Source: an uncultured Chitinophaga sp. (GTDB taxonomy: Bacteria; Bacteroidota; Bacteroidia; Chitinophagales; Chitinophagaceae). From it: a stretch of DNA of 64,000 nt. Below the pieces are notes generated by a model that was given only the letters and a program-made list of their open reading frames with translations, was not told where the DNA came from and made no database searches. The translations under genes were made by a program, and so were the position numbers. Position 1 is the stretch's first letter; each line of letters begins with the position of its first letter. The stretch is from positions 124,001-188,000 of the forward strand of contig NZ_CALEJS010000011.1 of assembly GCF_937898475.1 (NCBI RefSeq), in the 5' to 3' direction. Shown here one piece after another: positions 46,367 to 54,876 of this stretch.

Positions 46367-47968
46367 TTAATATCCATTATTCTGTACCAGGTTCGGGTTA
46401 GCAGTTCTGTCTGCAGAAGGTATCGGGTACAGCGAGCGGAAGTCCTCCACTGTTTTTCCTTCCTTCACACCTCCTTTCCAGGGCCAGATGTACGTGCTGC
46501 CGGTGAACCTTCCAAAGCGGATCAGGTCTGTTCTGCGGTGCCCCTCCCAGAACAGTTCGCGGCCTCTTTCTGCCAGTATGAAATCCAGCGTAAGCTGTGT
46601 GCCGGTGATATTGCCGTTGGCGTTGCCATAGGCGCGCTGGCGGAGCTGGTTCACATATTGCAGCGCGGTTGCAGTACTGCCGCCGGTGCCGCCGCGCAAT
46701 ACAGCTTCTGCATACATCAGGTATACGTCTGCCAGGCGGAACATGGGATAGTCCGTATCAGGAAAATCGCCTGTCTTGTCTGAGCCCTGTTCTCCTGCAA
46801 CGGTTATATTTTTGAACTTTGCAATGGCATAACCATTGGTAAAGTTAAACACATCATCGATCTCCAGGCTCTGGCCATTGGTGTAGAACATGGCACGCTT
46901 ATCGGTGTTGCCGCTGATATCTGAAAAGTGGTTTACAAAGGCGGCGGTGGTACGCAGGCCTGCCCATCCCCCGTTAATGCCAAAGCTGGCTGCGCTCATA
47001 CTGCCGCCAACAGGCGCATGCACCAGGTAAGTCATGCCGCCATAAGTCTTGGTGCGCAGGCCATCATAGGTAATGGTAAAAATCATTTCCGGGGAAGTAT
47101 TGTTATCAGCAAGGAATAGCTTGTGGTACTCATCAGATAATCCATAACCGGCGCCGATCACTTTATTGCAATAGGTGATCGCATCTGTATACTTATCCTG
47201 GTTGATATACACTTTTGCATTGAGATAAAGCTTAGCCAGTAAAGTCCATGCAGCTGCCTGGTCTGCACGTCCGTATTCATTCTGACGGGCAGCTACCAGT
47301 TCGGTTTCTATTGCTTTCAGCTCAGACTCTACATAGGTGTACAGGTCTGCACGGCTGATCTGTTTTGGCAGGAAGGAGGCACTCACCGGATCATTCTCTG
47401 TAGCAAATGGCACATTCCCAAAAAGATCCAGTGCATGGTAATACGCCAGCGCTCTCAGGAAGCGGGCCTCTGCACGGAATTGTCTGGCTTCTTCCAGGTC
47501 TGCGCCGCTGATACCATGTGAACCCAGCTTATCATCTGTTGTTTCACGGATAAATTCATTGGCCACCGCTATCACGTAGAAGATACGGTCGTATACAGCC
47601 TTGATGAACTCATTGCCGGAGGTCCAGGTCATGAAATGATAGTCTTTCAGGTTACCATCATTCCAGGCAATTACGGCTTCATCTGTAGACAACTCCTGCG
47701 CCTGCCAGTATTGACGGATATAATTGGAAAAGCCTTCGTCAATACCTGTCAGATCAGGTTTACCCGCGGGACCCTGCTGACCGCTGATGGCGTAGGCAGC
47801 ATATATTTTGGCCAGTATCGGTTTATAGTTCCTGAAATCGTTGTATACACTGGCGGATGTCTGGTCATAGAAAGGTACGCGGTCCAGGTCTTTTGTACAG
47901 GAAGCGGTCATCAAGGTTAATCCCATACAAGCTGCCAGCGTCCATTTATTGATATATTGCTTGATCAT
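46367..47968 (-). CDS. susD: SusD-like maltooligosaccharide-binding lipoprotein
   Basis: The 533-aa protein has a lipoprotein signal ending MTASC (Cys24), then TKDLDRVPFYD. The SusD helices are visible in ARQFRAEARFLRALAYYHALDLFGNVPF and the C-terminal LDFILAERGRELFWEGHRRTDLIRFGRF. It partners the SusC encoded 20 bp upstream. The function is inferred as binding of starch-derived oligosaccharides, from the GH13, GH65 and pgmB neighbours. No SusE or SusF lipoprotein gene lies between it and the GH13 gene. Confidence 0.93.
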   Translation of the reverse strand: MIKQYINKWTLAACMGLTLMTASCTKDLDRVPFYDQTSASVYNDFRNYKPILAKIYAAYAISGQQGPAGKPDLTGIDEGFSNYIRQYWQAQELSTDEAVIAWNDGNLKDYHFMTWTSGNEFIKAVYDRIFYVIAVANEFIRETTDDKLGSHGISGADLEEARQFRAEARFLRALAYYHALDLFGNVPFATENDPVSASFLPKQISRADLYTYVESELKAIETELVAARQNEYGRADQAAAWTLLAKLYLNAKVYINQDKYTDAITYCNKVIGAGYGLSDEYHKLFLADNNTSPEMIFTITYDGLRTKTYGGMTYLVHAPVGGSMSAASFGINGGWAGLRTTAAFVNHFSDISGNTDKRAMFYTNGQSLEIDDVFNFTNGYAIAKFKNITVAGEQGSDKTGDFPDTDYPMFRLADVYLMYAEAVLRGGTGGSTATALQYVNQLRQRAYGNANGNITGTQLTLDFILAERGRELFWEGHRRTDLIRFGRFTGSTYIWPWKGGVKEGKTVEDFRSLYPIPSADRTANPNLVQNNGY

Positions 47969-47988
47969 TTTTTCCGGTTTTGGTCAAA

Positions 47989-50955
47989 TTAAAAATCGAG
48001 ATTCAGGCCCAGGGAATAGATGCGCGGGCGGGGATAGAATTTGTTGTCTATACCTTCGCCGATATTGTTAGTACCCACCTTGTCATTCCCGAGTTCCGGA
48101 TCAAGGCCGTTATAGCCGGTGATCACAAATACATTCTGTACGGTAGCGGATACGCGCAGGTTCACTTTATCCTTCAGCACGCGGCCAAAATTGTATCCCA
48201 GGCTGATGTTATCCATGCGCACAAAAGAGGCATTCTCTACAAAGTAGTCAGAGAAAAATTGCTGGTTGGTAAAATTGGTTTCCAGCACACTGCTGTGCAT
48301 ATTGGCCAGGTAGTTCGGGAAAGTGATGTTACGGTAAGAACCCAGGTCGGAGCTCGGGTTATTATATACATAATTACCAAAACTGCCACGCATGGAGAAG
48401 CCTGCATTCCAGTGTTTGTAAGAGAATTGTGAATTGAAGCCCAGCAAGTATTTAGGGTTAGGTGATTTATACCTGTAACGGTCTTCCTTATCGATCTTTC
48501 CGTCTTTATTCAGGTCTTCATACTGGCCATCCAGCGGCTTGCCGTCTTTATACAGCTGCTTATACACAAAGAAGGTGTAAGGTGCATATCCAACTGTATG
48601 CACCTGTATGGTGTTGCCGGTTCCACCGGAGATGGTGCCCACTTCTATACCGATCGCATCCGGATCTTTAACCCGGCTCAGGTTGGTGATCTCAAGGGTA
48701 TTGTAGGTAAAGTTGAACCCTGCATCCCAGTTAAAGTCTTTCGTGCTGACGGGCGTTGCATTCAAAGTAAATTCCAGGCCTTTGATGTCGATATTACCAA
48801 CGTTGGTAAGCAGCTGGTTAGTGAGATTGGAGCCTGCTGCTACAGGTATCACACTAAGCAGGTCTTTTGTTTTCTTTTTATAGTAGTCTATGCTACCGGA
48901 GATCCGGTTATTCAGGAAACCGAAGTCCAGCCCGATGTTATAGGTCTCTGTCTCTTCCCATTTGATATTGGCGTCATATCCTTCCGGGCGCAAGGTCATA
49001 TAGTAGGTACCGCCAAACTGGTACTGTGCATTCGCATCGCCATTGGTATAACGGGGAAGGTAGGGATAGTCATTGGTAAGCAGATCCTGCTGACCGGTAA
49101 CACCATAGCCTGCACGCAGTTTCAGCTCAGAAAAGAGAGTGGAGTTCTTCAGGAAATTTTCGCGGTTAATACGCCATGCCAGGGCTACAGAAGGGAAAGT
49201 ACCCCAATGGTCTCGAAAGCGGGAAGAACCATCCCGGCGAACATTTACCGTGAGCAGGTATTTGTCCAGCAGCGTATAATTCAGCCTGCCGAAGAAAGAT
49301 ACCAGCGTGTTCTGTGTTTTAAAGGGAAATGGTGCGGCGGCATTAATCGTATCACCTTTTTCATTCAGGTCGGCATAAGCGGGTTCTGTACGGATAAAAT
49401 CCTGGTAAGAATAACCGCCGGTAACATCGATACGGCTGCTGATGCCTTTCAGCTCTTTTGCATAGTTCAGGTAAAAGTCCAGCAGCTTGTTATTCTTGGT
49501 CTGTGAATAGGCCTTATCGATGCCACCGCGGTTATAAGCATTACCAGCGTACGAAGGTACCAGGTTACGGCCTTCGCTTTTGGATACGTCGTACCCCAGG
49601 TTTAGATTGGCCCTCAGCTCGGGCAGAAAGTGAAATTTATAATCGAACTGGATGTTGCCTAAGCTTCTTTTTACTTCGCCCTTGTCATTCTTCAGCTCCA
49701 GCATGGACAATGGATTACGCGTTGCCAATGTATAGGGGCCTCCGGATGTAGGGTCTACCCACTCAAAGTAACCGCCAAATTTACTGCCGTTGTGCACGGG
49801 TTGTGTAGGATCAAAGTTTAACGCAGCATTGATCGCATCCTGGTCTGCAAAGCGGCTGTTGGTGATAGCGCCTCGTACGTTCACATCTATTTTCAGATGA
49901 TCGTCGAGTAAACGCGGACTCAGACTTAAGCCTGCAGAAGTACGGCGCATGCTGGAAGTTTTCAGGATGCCATCCTGGTTGGTGAATCCCACAGACAAGC
50001 GGAAGGGTAACTGTTTCAGTGCACCGCTTACACTCAGGTTATTATCTGTACTGAAAGCAGTACGGTAAAGCACTTCCTGCCAATCTGTATTGGCAGTGCC
50101 CAGCAAGGCTTTTTGATCCGGCGTACCTTTTTCATTCACCACTTTCCTGAACTCGTCTGCCGTCAGTACAGGCACCGTGCCTGTTTTCCGGGAAACAGAA
50201 TTCAGTGTACTGAAATTGAAGCGCAACTGGTCGCCGGCCTTTCCTTTCTTGGTGGTGATGATGATCACGCCGTTTGATGCACGTGATCCGTAGATAGCGG
50301 TAGCAGATGCATCTTTCAATATGTTGAAGGATTCAATATCATTTGGATTGATAAAGCTCAGCGGGTTGGAAGAACCTTTAAGCTCCGCATTATCCAGCGG
50401 CACTCCATCTATTACGATCAGCGGATCATTGCTGGCCGTCAGTGACGAACCACCACGAATGCGGATCCTGCTGCCTGCTCCGGGAGCACCGCTGTTGTTG
50501 GTGATCTGCACACCGGCTACCTTACCGATGATCAGTTGTTCTGGGGTAGCTACCACCCCCTTGTTAAAGTCCTTGGAGGAAATGGCGGTAATGGAGCCCG
50601 TCAGGTCGCTTTTCTTCTGTGTACCATACCCTACCACCACTACTTCGTTGAGGCCCTTTGCATCTGCCGTCAGCTGAAAATCCTGCTGCAAATCTCCGTT
50701 CACGCTCAATTGTCTTTCTATAGGCTGATAACCGATCATCCTGATCACGATGGTGGCTGTGCCGTTTACCGGTTGCAGTTTAAAGCTGCCGTCAGCCCCG
50801 GCAATTGTGTTCTGGTTGGTCCCCTTGATGAAAATGGTGGCGCCGGGTAAAGGCTGACCTGTTTCGTCGCTCACCTTTCCACTGATACTTCCTGTTTGCG
50901 CATAAGTGGCGAGGGATAGGGCCGTAAAGCACAACAGTAATAGAAGTTTTTGCAT
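47989..50955 (-). CDS. susC: SusC-like TonB-dependent transporter (maltooligosaccharide)
   Basis: The 988-aa protein has a signal peptide ending LATYAQ, then a carboxypeptidase-regulatory-like domain (GSISGKVSDETGQPLPGATIFIKGT) at about 22-95. The TonB-box region LNEVVVVGYGTQKKSDLTGSI and the plug motif ILKDASATAIYGSRASNGVI follow, then the barrel to the terminal YSLGLNLDF. It lacks the STN signalling domain of the SusC in the sigma/FecR locus, which fits control by the LacI-type regulator encoded just upstream instead. It forms the outer-membrane uptake channel with SusD. Confidence 0.94.
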   Translation of the reverse strand: MQKLLLLLCFTALSLATYAQTGSISGKVSDETGQPLPGATIFIKGTNQNTIAGADGSFKLQPVNGTATIVIRMIGYQPIERQLSVNGDLQQDFQLTADAKGLNEVVVVGYGTQKKSDLTGSITAISSKDFNKGVVATPEQLIIGKVAGVQITNNSGAPGAGSRIRIRGGSSLTASNDPLIVIDGVPLDNAELKGSSNPLSFINPNDIESFNILKDASATAIYGSRASNGVIIITTKKGKAGDQLRFNFSTLNSVSRKTGTVPVLTADEFRKVVNEKGTPDQKALLGTANTDWQEVLYRTAFSTDNNLSVSGALKQLPFRLSVGFTNQDGILKTSSMRRTSAGLSLSPRLLDDHLKIDVNVRGAITNSRFADQDAINAALNFDPTQPVHNGSKFGGYFEWVDPTSGGPYTLATRNPLSMLELKNDKGEVKRSLGNIQFDYKFHFLPELRANLNLGYDVSKSEGRNLVPSYAGNAYNRGGIDKAYSQTKNNKLLDFYLNYAKELKGISSRIDVTGGYSYQDFIRTEPAYADLNEKGDTINAAAPFPFKTQNTLVSFFGRLNYTLLDKYLLTVNVRRDGSSRFRDHWGTFPSVALAWRINRENFLKNSTLFSELKLRAGYGVTGQQDLLTNDYPYLPRYTNGDANAQYQFGGTYYMTLRPEGYDANIKWEETETYNIGLDFGFLNNRISGSIDYYKKKTKDLLSVIPVAAGSNLTNQLLTNVGNIDIKGLEFTLNATPVSTKDFNWDAGFNFTYNTLEITNLSRVKDPDAIGIEVGTISGGTGNTIQVHTVGYAPYTFFVYKQLYKDGKPLDGQYEDLNKDGKIDKEDRYRYKSPNPKYLLGFNSQFSYKHWNAGFSMRGSFGNYVYNNPSSDLGSYRNITFPNYLANMHSSVLETNFTNQQFFSDYFVENASFVRMDNISLGYNFGRVLKDKVNLRVSATVQNVFVITGYNGLDPELGNDKVGTNNIGEGIDNKFYPRPRIYSLGLNLDF

Positions 50956-51001
50956 CTCTGTGAAATTTTTGTTCAGTTTTAGTTCTATTCGGGAACGATG
51001 C

Positions 51002-51015
51002 CGGGAACGTTCCCG
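51002..51015. promoter_or_regulatory. Palindromic operator CGGGAACGTTCCCG upstream of susC
   Basis: A perfect 14-bp palindrome with a central CG lies 47 bp before the susC start. A second copy of the half-site (CGGGAACG) begins at 50990. LacI-family operators are typically palindromes centred on CG, and a LacI-type gene lies immediately upstream. It is therefore a probable binding site for that regulator. Confidence 0.6.
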
Positions 51016-51048
51016 ATACGTGGCAAAAAAATATTACATAACGTGCAG

Positions 51049-51078
51049 CTAAAGTAAGGAAATTTTGAAAGCGACAAA
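51049..51078 (-). promoter_or_regulatory. Candidate Bacteroidota -33/-7 promoter of the maltose operon
   Basis: On the minus strand, TTTG (51075-51078) is followed after 18 bp by TACTTTAG (51049-51056), one base off the TAnnTTTG consensus. The predicted start of transcription would fall just before the palindromic operator at 51002-51015, a sensible place for repression. Confidence 0.4.
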
Positions 51079-51145
51079 AAAATTTTAATTGGAGCATCCC
51101 GCAGTGACGCAGATAAAGATGAAAAACGCCTAAAAACGAGCGCCC

Positions 51146-52150
51146 TTATCCATTTGTTGATTTCCGCGCAATGATCTTGGACTTCAGCACCACATGATCA
51201 TGTACCGGATGATTGCTTTCCAGCGTCCTGAACAACAGCTGTGCAGCATGGATACCCATCTCTCTCGCGGGCTGTGTAATGGTAGATAAGGAAGGATTCA
51301 GCAGTGGCGCAATCTCCAGGCTGGAAAAGCCGATGATCTTCACTTTCCGGGGAATAGCAATGCCCATGTCCTGGCACACATAGTAACTGGCAATCGCCAA
51401 ACGCTCTACAGAGGCGAACAGCCCGTCAGGCTTAAGCGTCTTCATCACCTTGGAGAGAATGTTATAATTCTTCTTATGATCGTTACTGCAATCAATGATG
51501 AGGTCTTTATCGTATGTCAGCCCTTCTGCTTCCAGTGCGTCTATATAGCCCTGGGTACGCATTTTGCCGATAGAGAGGCTCTTGTTGATAACCAGGAAAG
51601 CAATCTTACGGCAACCAGCATCTATCAGGTGCCGTGTGGCATTAAAGCTGGCGTCATAATCATTCGTGGTCACCTTCGCCACATCTATATCATCATACAC
51701 ACGGTCAAAGAACACCAGCGGCATATGGCGGGGCTTCAGCTTATTCAGGTAGGCATGATCTTTCGCCTCTCCGGAAGCAGACATGATGATGCCATCTACC
51801 CTTCCGTTTGACAGGTTATCAATGAAAGATACTTCCTTCTGGTACTCGTCATCTGTTACGTAGATCAGTGTATGGTAGCCTTTTTCACGGGCTACCTGCT
51901 CAATGCCCCTGATGGCCTGTGCAAAGAAATTATTGGCCAGCTCGGGTACTATAATGGCAATGGTATCGCTTTTCTTCTCCCGCAAACTGCTGGCATACAG
52001 GTTGGGCTGATAATTCAGCTCCCGCGCTCTGGCCAGGATGCGCTCCTTGGTCTGCGGGTTAATATCGCTATTGCCACGAAAGGCCCGTGACACCGTGGAA
52101 GTTGACAAATTAAGGTCCTTGGCCAGTTGCTTTATATCGATCTTCTCCAT
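51146..52150 (-). CDS. LacI-family transcriptional regulator
   Basis: The 334-aa protein has an N-terminal LacI helix-turn-helix (IDIKQLAKDLNLSTSTVSRAFRGN), a hinge helix (NLYASSLREKKSD) and a periplasmic-binding-protein-like effector domain (IAIIVPELANNFFAQAIRGIEQVA, VDGIIMSASGE, IGFSSLEIAPLLNPSLSTI). It lies about 190 bp upstream of the maltooligosaccharide susC on the same strand and probably controls that operon through the CG-centred palindrome. The effector is likely a maltose-related sugar or sugar phosphate; this is inference. Confidence 0.93.
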   Translation of the reverse strand: MEKIDIKQLAKDLNLSTSTVSRAFRGNSDINPQTKERILARARELNYQPNLYASSLREKKSDTIAIIVPELANNFFAQAIRGIEQVAREKGYHTLIYVTDDEYQKEVSFIDNLSNGRVDGIIMSASGEAKDHAYLNKLKPRHMPLVFFDRVYDDIDVAKVTTNDYDASFNATRHLIDAGCRKIAFLVINKSLSIGKMRTQGYIDALEAEGLTYDKDLIIDCSNDHKKNYNILSKVMKTLKPDGLFASVERLAIASYYVCQDMGIAIPRKVKIIGFSSLEIAPLLNPSLSTITQPAREMGIHAAQLLFRTLESNHPVHDHVVLKSKIIARKSTNG

Positions 52151-52436
52151 GTAGGGGGGACTAATAAATCTGTGTAAAATTAAAATAATTATATTTACAG
52201 CCTAGAACGATCCATTATGACTTTACCCGGAACATATTACCGCCCTGTGGCCATCCGTGCAAACGGCGGTTTATCCACTCCCCCTCCCCCGCCTTTTACC
52301 CAAGGCAGGTAGTGATCACGGCATTGTGCCTTCATCAGTGATCAGCAGTAAGACTTCGTATTACTGCCCGGAATCGTTATACCCCTGCCTCTCCTGTTGA
52401 TCTTCACCATTATCATTTACACAGCTTGATTGTTCA
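52151..52436. promoter_or_regulatory. Divergent region between the lacI-type gene and the EamA gene
   Basis: No coding frame is supported in these 286 bp. AGTGATCA occurs twice (52311-52318 and 52337-52344), and a 7-bp inverted repeat GCAGTAA/TTACTGC lies at 52345-52351 and 52361-52367. These are possible regulator sites but too short for an assignment. Promoters for both flanking genes must lie here. Confidence 0.35.
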
Positions 52437-53324
52437 ATGACAAGATATATTATCATGGTCTTTGCCGGGGCCTGTTGCTTTGGCATCCTCTCTACTTTTG
52501 TAAAGGTGGCCTACCACGAAGGTTATTCCACCGCTGATATTTCCGGCTCCCAGGCATGTTTTGGCATGCTCGTATTGTGGGCACTTTACCTGCTGCAACG
52601 GCAGAAAAGCCCTTCCGCCAGCCAGCCACATACAGCCTCCTGGAAAGTGATGCTGGCAGGCACTTCCATTGGGCTTTGCACGCACCTGTATTACTTATCC
52701 GTACAGTGGATCCCTGCCTCTGTGGCCATTATCTTCCTGATGCAGTTCACCTGGATCGGACTGCTGCTGGAATGGCTGATCTACGGCAAACGCCCCTCCC
52801 TGCTCCAGGGGATAGCGGCCTTCCTCATCATGACAGGTACCATCATGGCCAGCGGAATGTCCATTCGGCATCACATGGCCCTGCCTGTAAAAGGGGTATT
52901 GCTGGCGATAGCTGCCGCCACCGTATACGGCATATACATAGTGGCCAGCGGCCGCATCGGAAACGAACTTCCGGCATTGAAGAAAAGCGCGCTGATCATG
53001 ACCGGCTCTACCGCCGCCATTTTCCTGGTGGCCACCCCAGGCTTTTTGTTCATGCCCAAGCTCTTAAGCGGGTTGGTCAAATGGACCATCTTCCTGGGAT
53101 TGTTCGGCACCATTATTCCGCCGCTGCTTTTCTCCGCCGGTATACCTAAAACCGGCGTAATACTCAGCGCGCTCCTGATGACGGTAGAGCTGCCGGTGGC
53201 AGTGATTACGGCGCGGCTGGTATTGCATGAACATATTTCCCTGCTGCAATGGAGCGGCGTAGTGTTAATGCTGTTCGCCATGGCCTTACCGCCCCTGCAA
53301 CAGCTGGCGGCCAAACGGCAATAA
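52437..53324 (+). CDS. EamA/DMT-family transporter
   Basis: The 295-aa protein has ten predicted transmembrane segments arranged as two EamA repeats. Markers are ACCFGILSTFVKVAYHEGY at the start, WIPASVAIIFLMQFTWIGLLLEW in repeat one and GVILSALLMTVELPVAVITARLVLHE in repeat two. EamA proteins move small metabolites such as amino acids or sugars across the inner membrane. The substrate is not evident. It stands between the maltose and galacturonate loci, is convergent with uxaC and is separated from it by a strong hairpin. Confidence 0.9.
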   Translation: MTRYIIMVFAGACCFGILSTFVKVAYHEGYSTADISGSQACFGMLVLWALYLLQRQKSPSASQPHTASWKVMLAGTSIGLCTHLYYLSVQWIPASVAIIFLMQFTWIGLLLEWLIYGKRPSLLQGIAAFLIMTGTIMASGMSIRHHMALPVKGVLLAIAAATVYGIYIVASGRIGNELPALKKSALIMTGSTAAIFLVATPGFLFMPKLLSGLVKWTIFLGLFGTIIPPLLFSAGIPKTGVILSALLMTVELPVAVITARLVLHEHISLLQWSGVVLMLFAMALPPLQQLAAKRQ

Positions 53325-53335
53325 GTCATATAAAA

Positions 53336-53371
53336 AACGGCAACAGACATACCCTGTATGTCCGTGCCGTT
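53336..53371. terminator. Bidirectional rho-independent-type hairpin between EamA and uxaC
   Basis: AACGGCA (53336-53342) pairs with TGCCGTT (53365-53371), and inside it GACATA (53346-53351) pairs with TATGTC (53357-53362) around a 5-nt loop. On the plus strand it is followed by CTATTTTA, and on the minus strand by a run of T residues (complement of 53332-53337). It can serve both convergent genes. Confidence 0.8.
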
Positions 53372-53402
53372 CTATTTTAATTCAACCAATGTGGCCTCGT
53401 GA

Positions 53403-54836
53403 TCAGGAAACAGCTGCTGTCTGCTGCTCCAGGAACTGCCAGTTAAAATACTGCTGTGCGTTAAAATAGCAGATGTCCTGAATCACTTTTCCTACCCAGT
53501 CAATATCACCGGGCAGTTCGCCCTGCTCTATCTCCTGTCCGAACAGGTCGCACACAATACGGCGGAAATACTCATGCCGGGGGTAAGAGAGAAAACTGCG
53601 TGAATCGGTGAGCATACCTACAAAACGGCTCAGCAGGCTCATATTGGATAATGCATTCAACTGCCTGATCATACCGTCCTTCTGGTCCAGGAACCACCAG
53701 GCAGAGCCGAATTGTACCTTACCGGCTACAGACCCGTCATTGAAATTGCCGATCATTGTGGCCATCAGCTCATTATCCGCCGGGTTAAGGTTATACAGGA
53801 TGGTCTTGGCCAGTTTATCACGGCTGTCCAGCCGGTCAAGGAATTTTGCCAGCGCCTTTGCCTGCGGAAAATCGCCGATGGAGTCCCAGCCGGTATCAGG
53901 TCCCAGCTGCCGCAGCATACGGGCATTATTATTACGCAATGCGCCCAGGTGGTACTGCTGTACCCAGCCTTTCTCCCAATCCCACTCCGCCAGTTCAAGC
54001 AACAGGGCCGCTTTCAGCTTCCTGCTTTCCTGCGGCAACAATACTATGCCTCCTCTTACTTTCAGGAAAATAGCCTTGATCTCTGCCTCCGTAAATTCAT
54101 CTGCATAGATCTCTTCTATACCATGATCGGAAACGGAACAACCCATGGCGGCAAAGTAATCATGCCGGTTTCTCAATGCCTGCAGCAGTTCATCATAGGT
54201 ACTGATAGACATATCTGCGGCTTTTTCCAGCTTAGCCAGGTACTGGTTATATTTCACCGGGTCATCTGCATTCATGGCATAGTCAGGCCGGAAGGCCGGC
54301 AGGATCGGTATTTCAAAGCCTTCCTGTTTTAACTGCACATGGTGTTCCAGTGAATCTACCGGATCATCGGTGGTACATACCAGGGCCACCTTCATTTTAC
54401 GCAGCAGGTTGCGCACACTGTAATCAGGCGACTGCAGCTTCTCTGTACAAGCGCCGTATATGTTGGCAGCAGTAGCAGGGCTCAGGATATCATTCACATC
54501 AAAATAACGCTGCAGCTCCATATGCGTCCAGTGATACAAAGGATTTCGCAGGGTGTAGGGCACAGTAGCCGCCCACTTCTCAAATTTCTCCCAATCAGAT
54601 TTGTTGCCGGTGCAATAGCTCTCCGGTACGCCATTGGTGCGCATGGCCCTCCATTTATAGTGATCTCCATACAGCCATGCCTGTGTCAGATTCCCGAATT
54701 GCAGGTCTGCCGCTATCTGTGCAGGCGGCAGGTGACAATGATAATCTATCACCGGCATTTCTTTTGCATATTCATGATATAAACGTTGAGCAGTGGGCGT
54801 ATTCAGCAGGAAATGCTCGTCGAGGAACCTTTTCAT
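53403..54836 (-). CDS. uxaC: Uronate isomerase
   Basis: The 477-aa protein is a full-length uronate isomerase. The N-terminus MKRFLDEHFLLNTPTAQRLYHEYA, metal ligands in VIDYHCHLPP (His33, His35) and the C-terminal LLSRFVGMLTDSRSFLSYPRHEYFRRI are characteristic. It interconverts galacturonate and tagaturonate (or glucuronate and fructuronate). It lies 40 bp downstream of the tagaturonate reductase gene, and upstream of both are pectin-degrading enzymes, so galacturonate is the likely main substrate. Confidence 0.95.
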   Translation of the reverse strand: MKRFLDEHFLLNTPTAQRLYHEYAKEMPVIDYHCHLPPAQIAADLQFGNLTQAWLYGDHYKWRAMRTNGVPESYCTGNKSDWEKFEKWAATVPYTLRNPLYHWTHMELQRYFDVNDILSPATAANIYGACTEKLQSPDYSVRNLLRKMKVALVCTTDDPVDSLEHHVQLKQEGFEIPILPAFRPDYAMNADDPVKYNQYLAKLEKAADMSISTYDELLQALRNRHDYFAAMGCSVSDHGIEEIYADEFTEAEIKAIFLKVRGGIVLLPQESRKLKAALLLELAEWDWEKGWVQQYHLGALRNNNARMLRQLGPDTGWDSIGDFPQAKALAKFLDRLDSRDKLAKTILYNLNPADNELMATMIGNFNDGSVAGKVQFGSAWWFLDQKDGMIRQLNALSNMSLLSRFVGMLTDSRSFLSYPRHEYFRRIVCDLFGQEIEQGELPGDIDWVGKVIQDICYFNAQQYFNWQFLEQQTAAVS

Positions 54837-54876
54837 AATTTACGATGATTAAATATTACAAACGGGTAGGACCTTT

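Noticed and set aside
52345..52367. Hairpin GCAGTAA/TTACTGC as a terminator
   Set aside because: The stem is only 7 bp, no T-run follows, and it lies in a divergent promoter region where a terminator is not expected.
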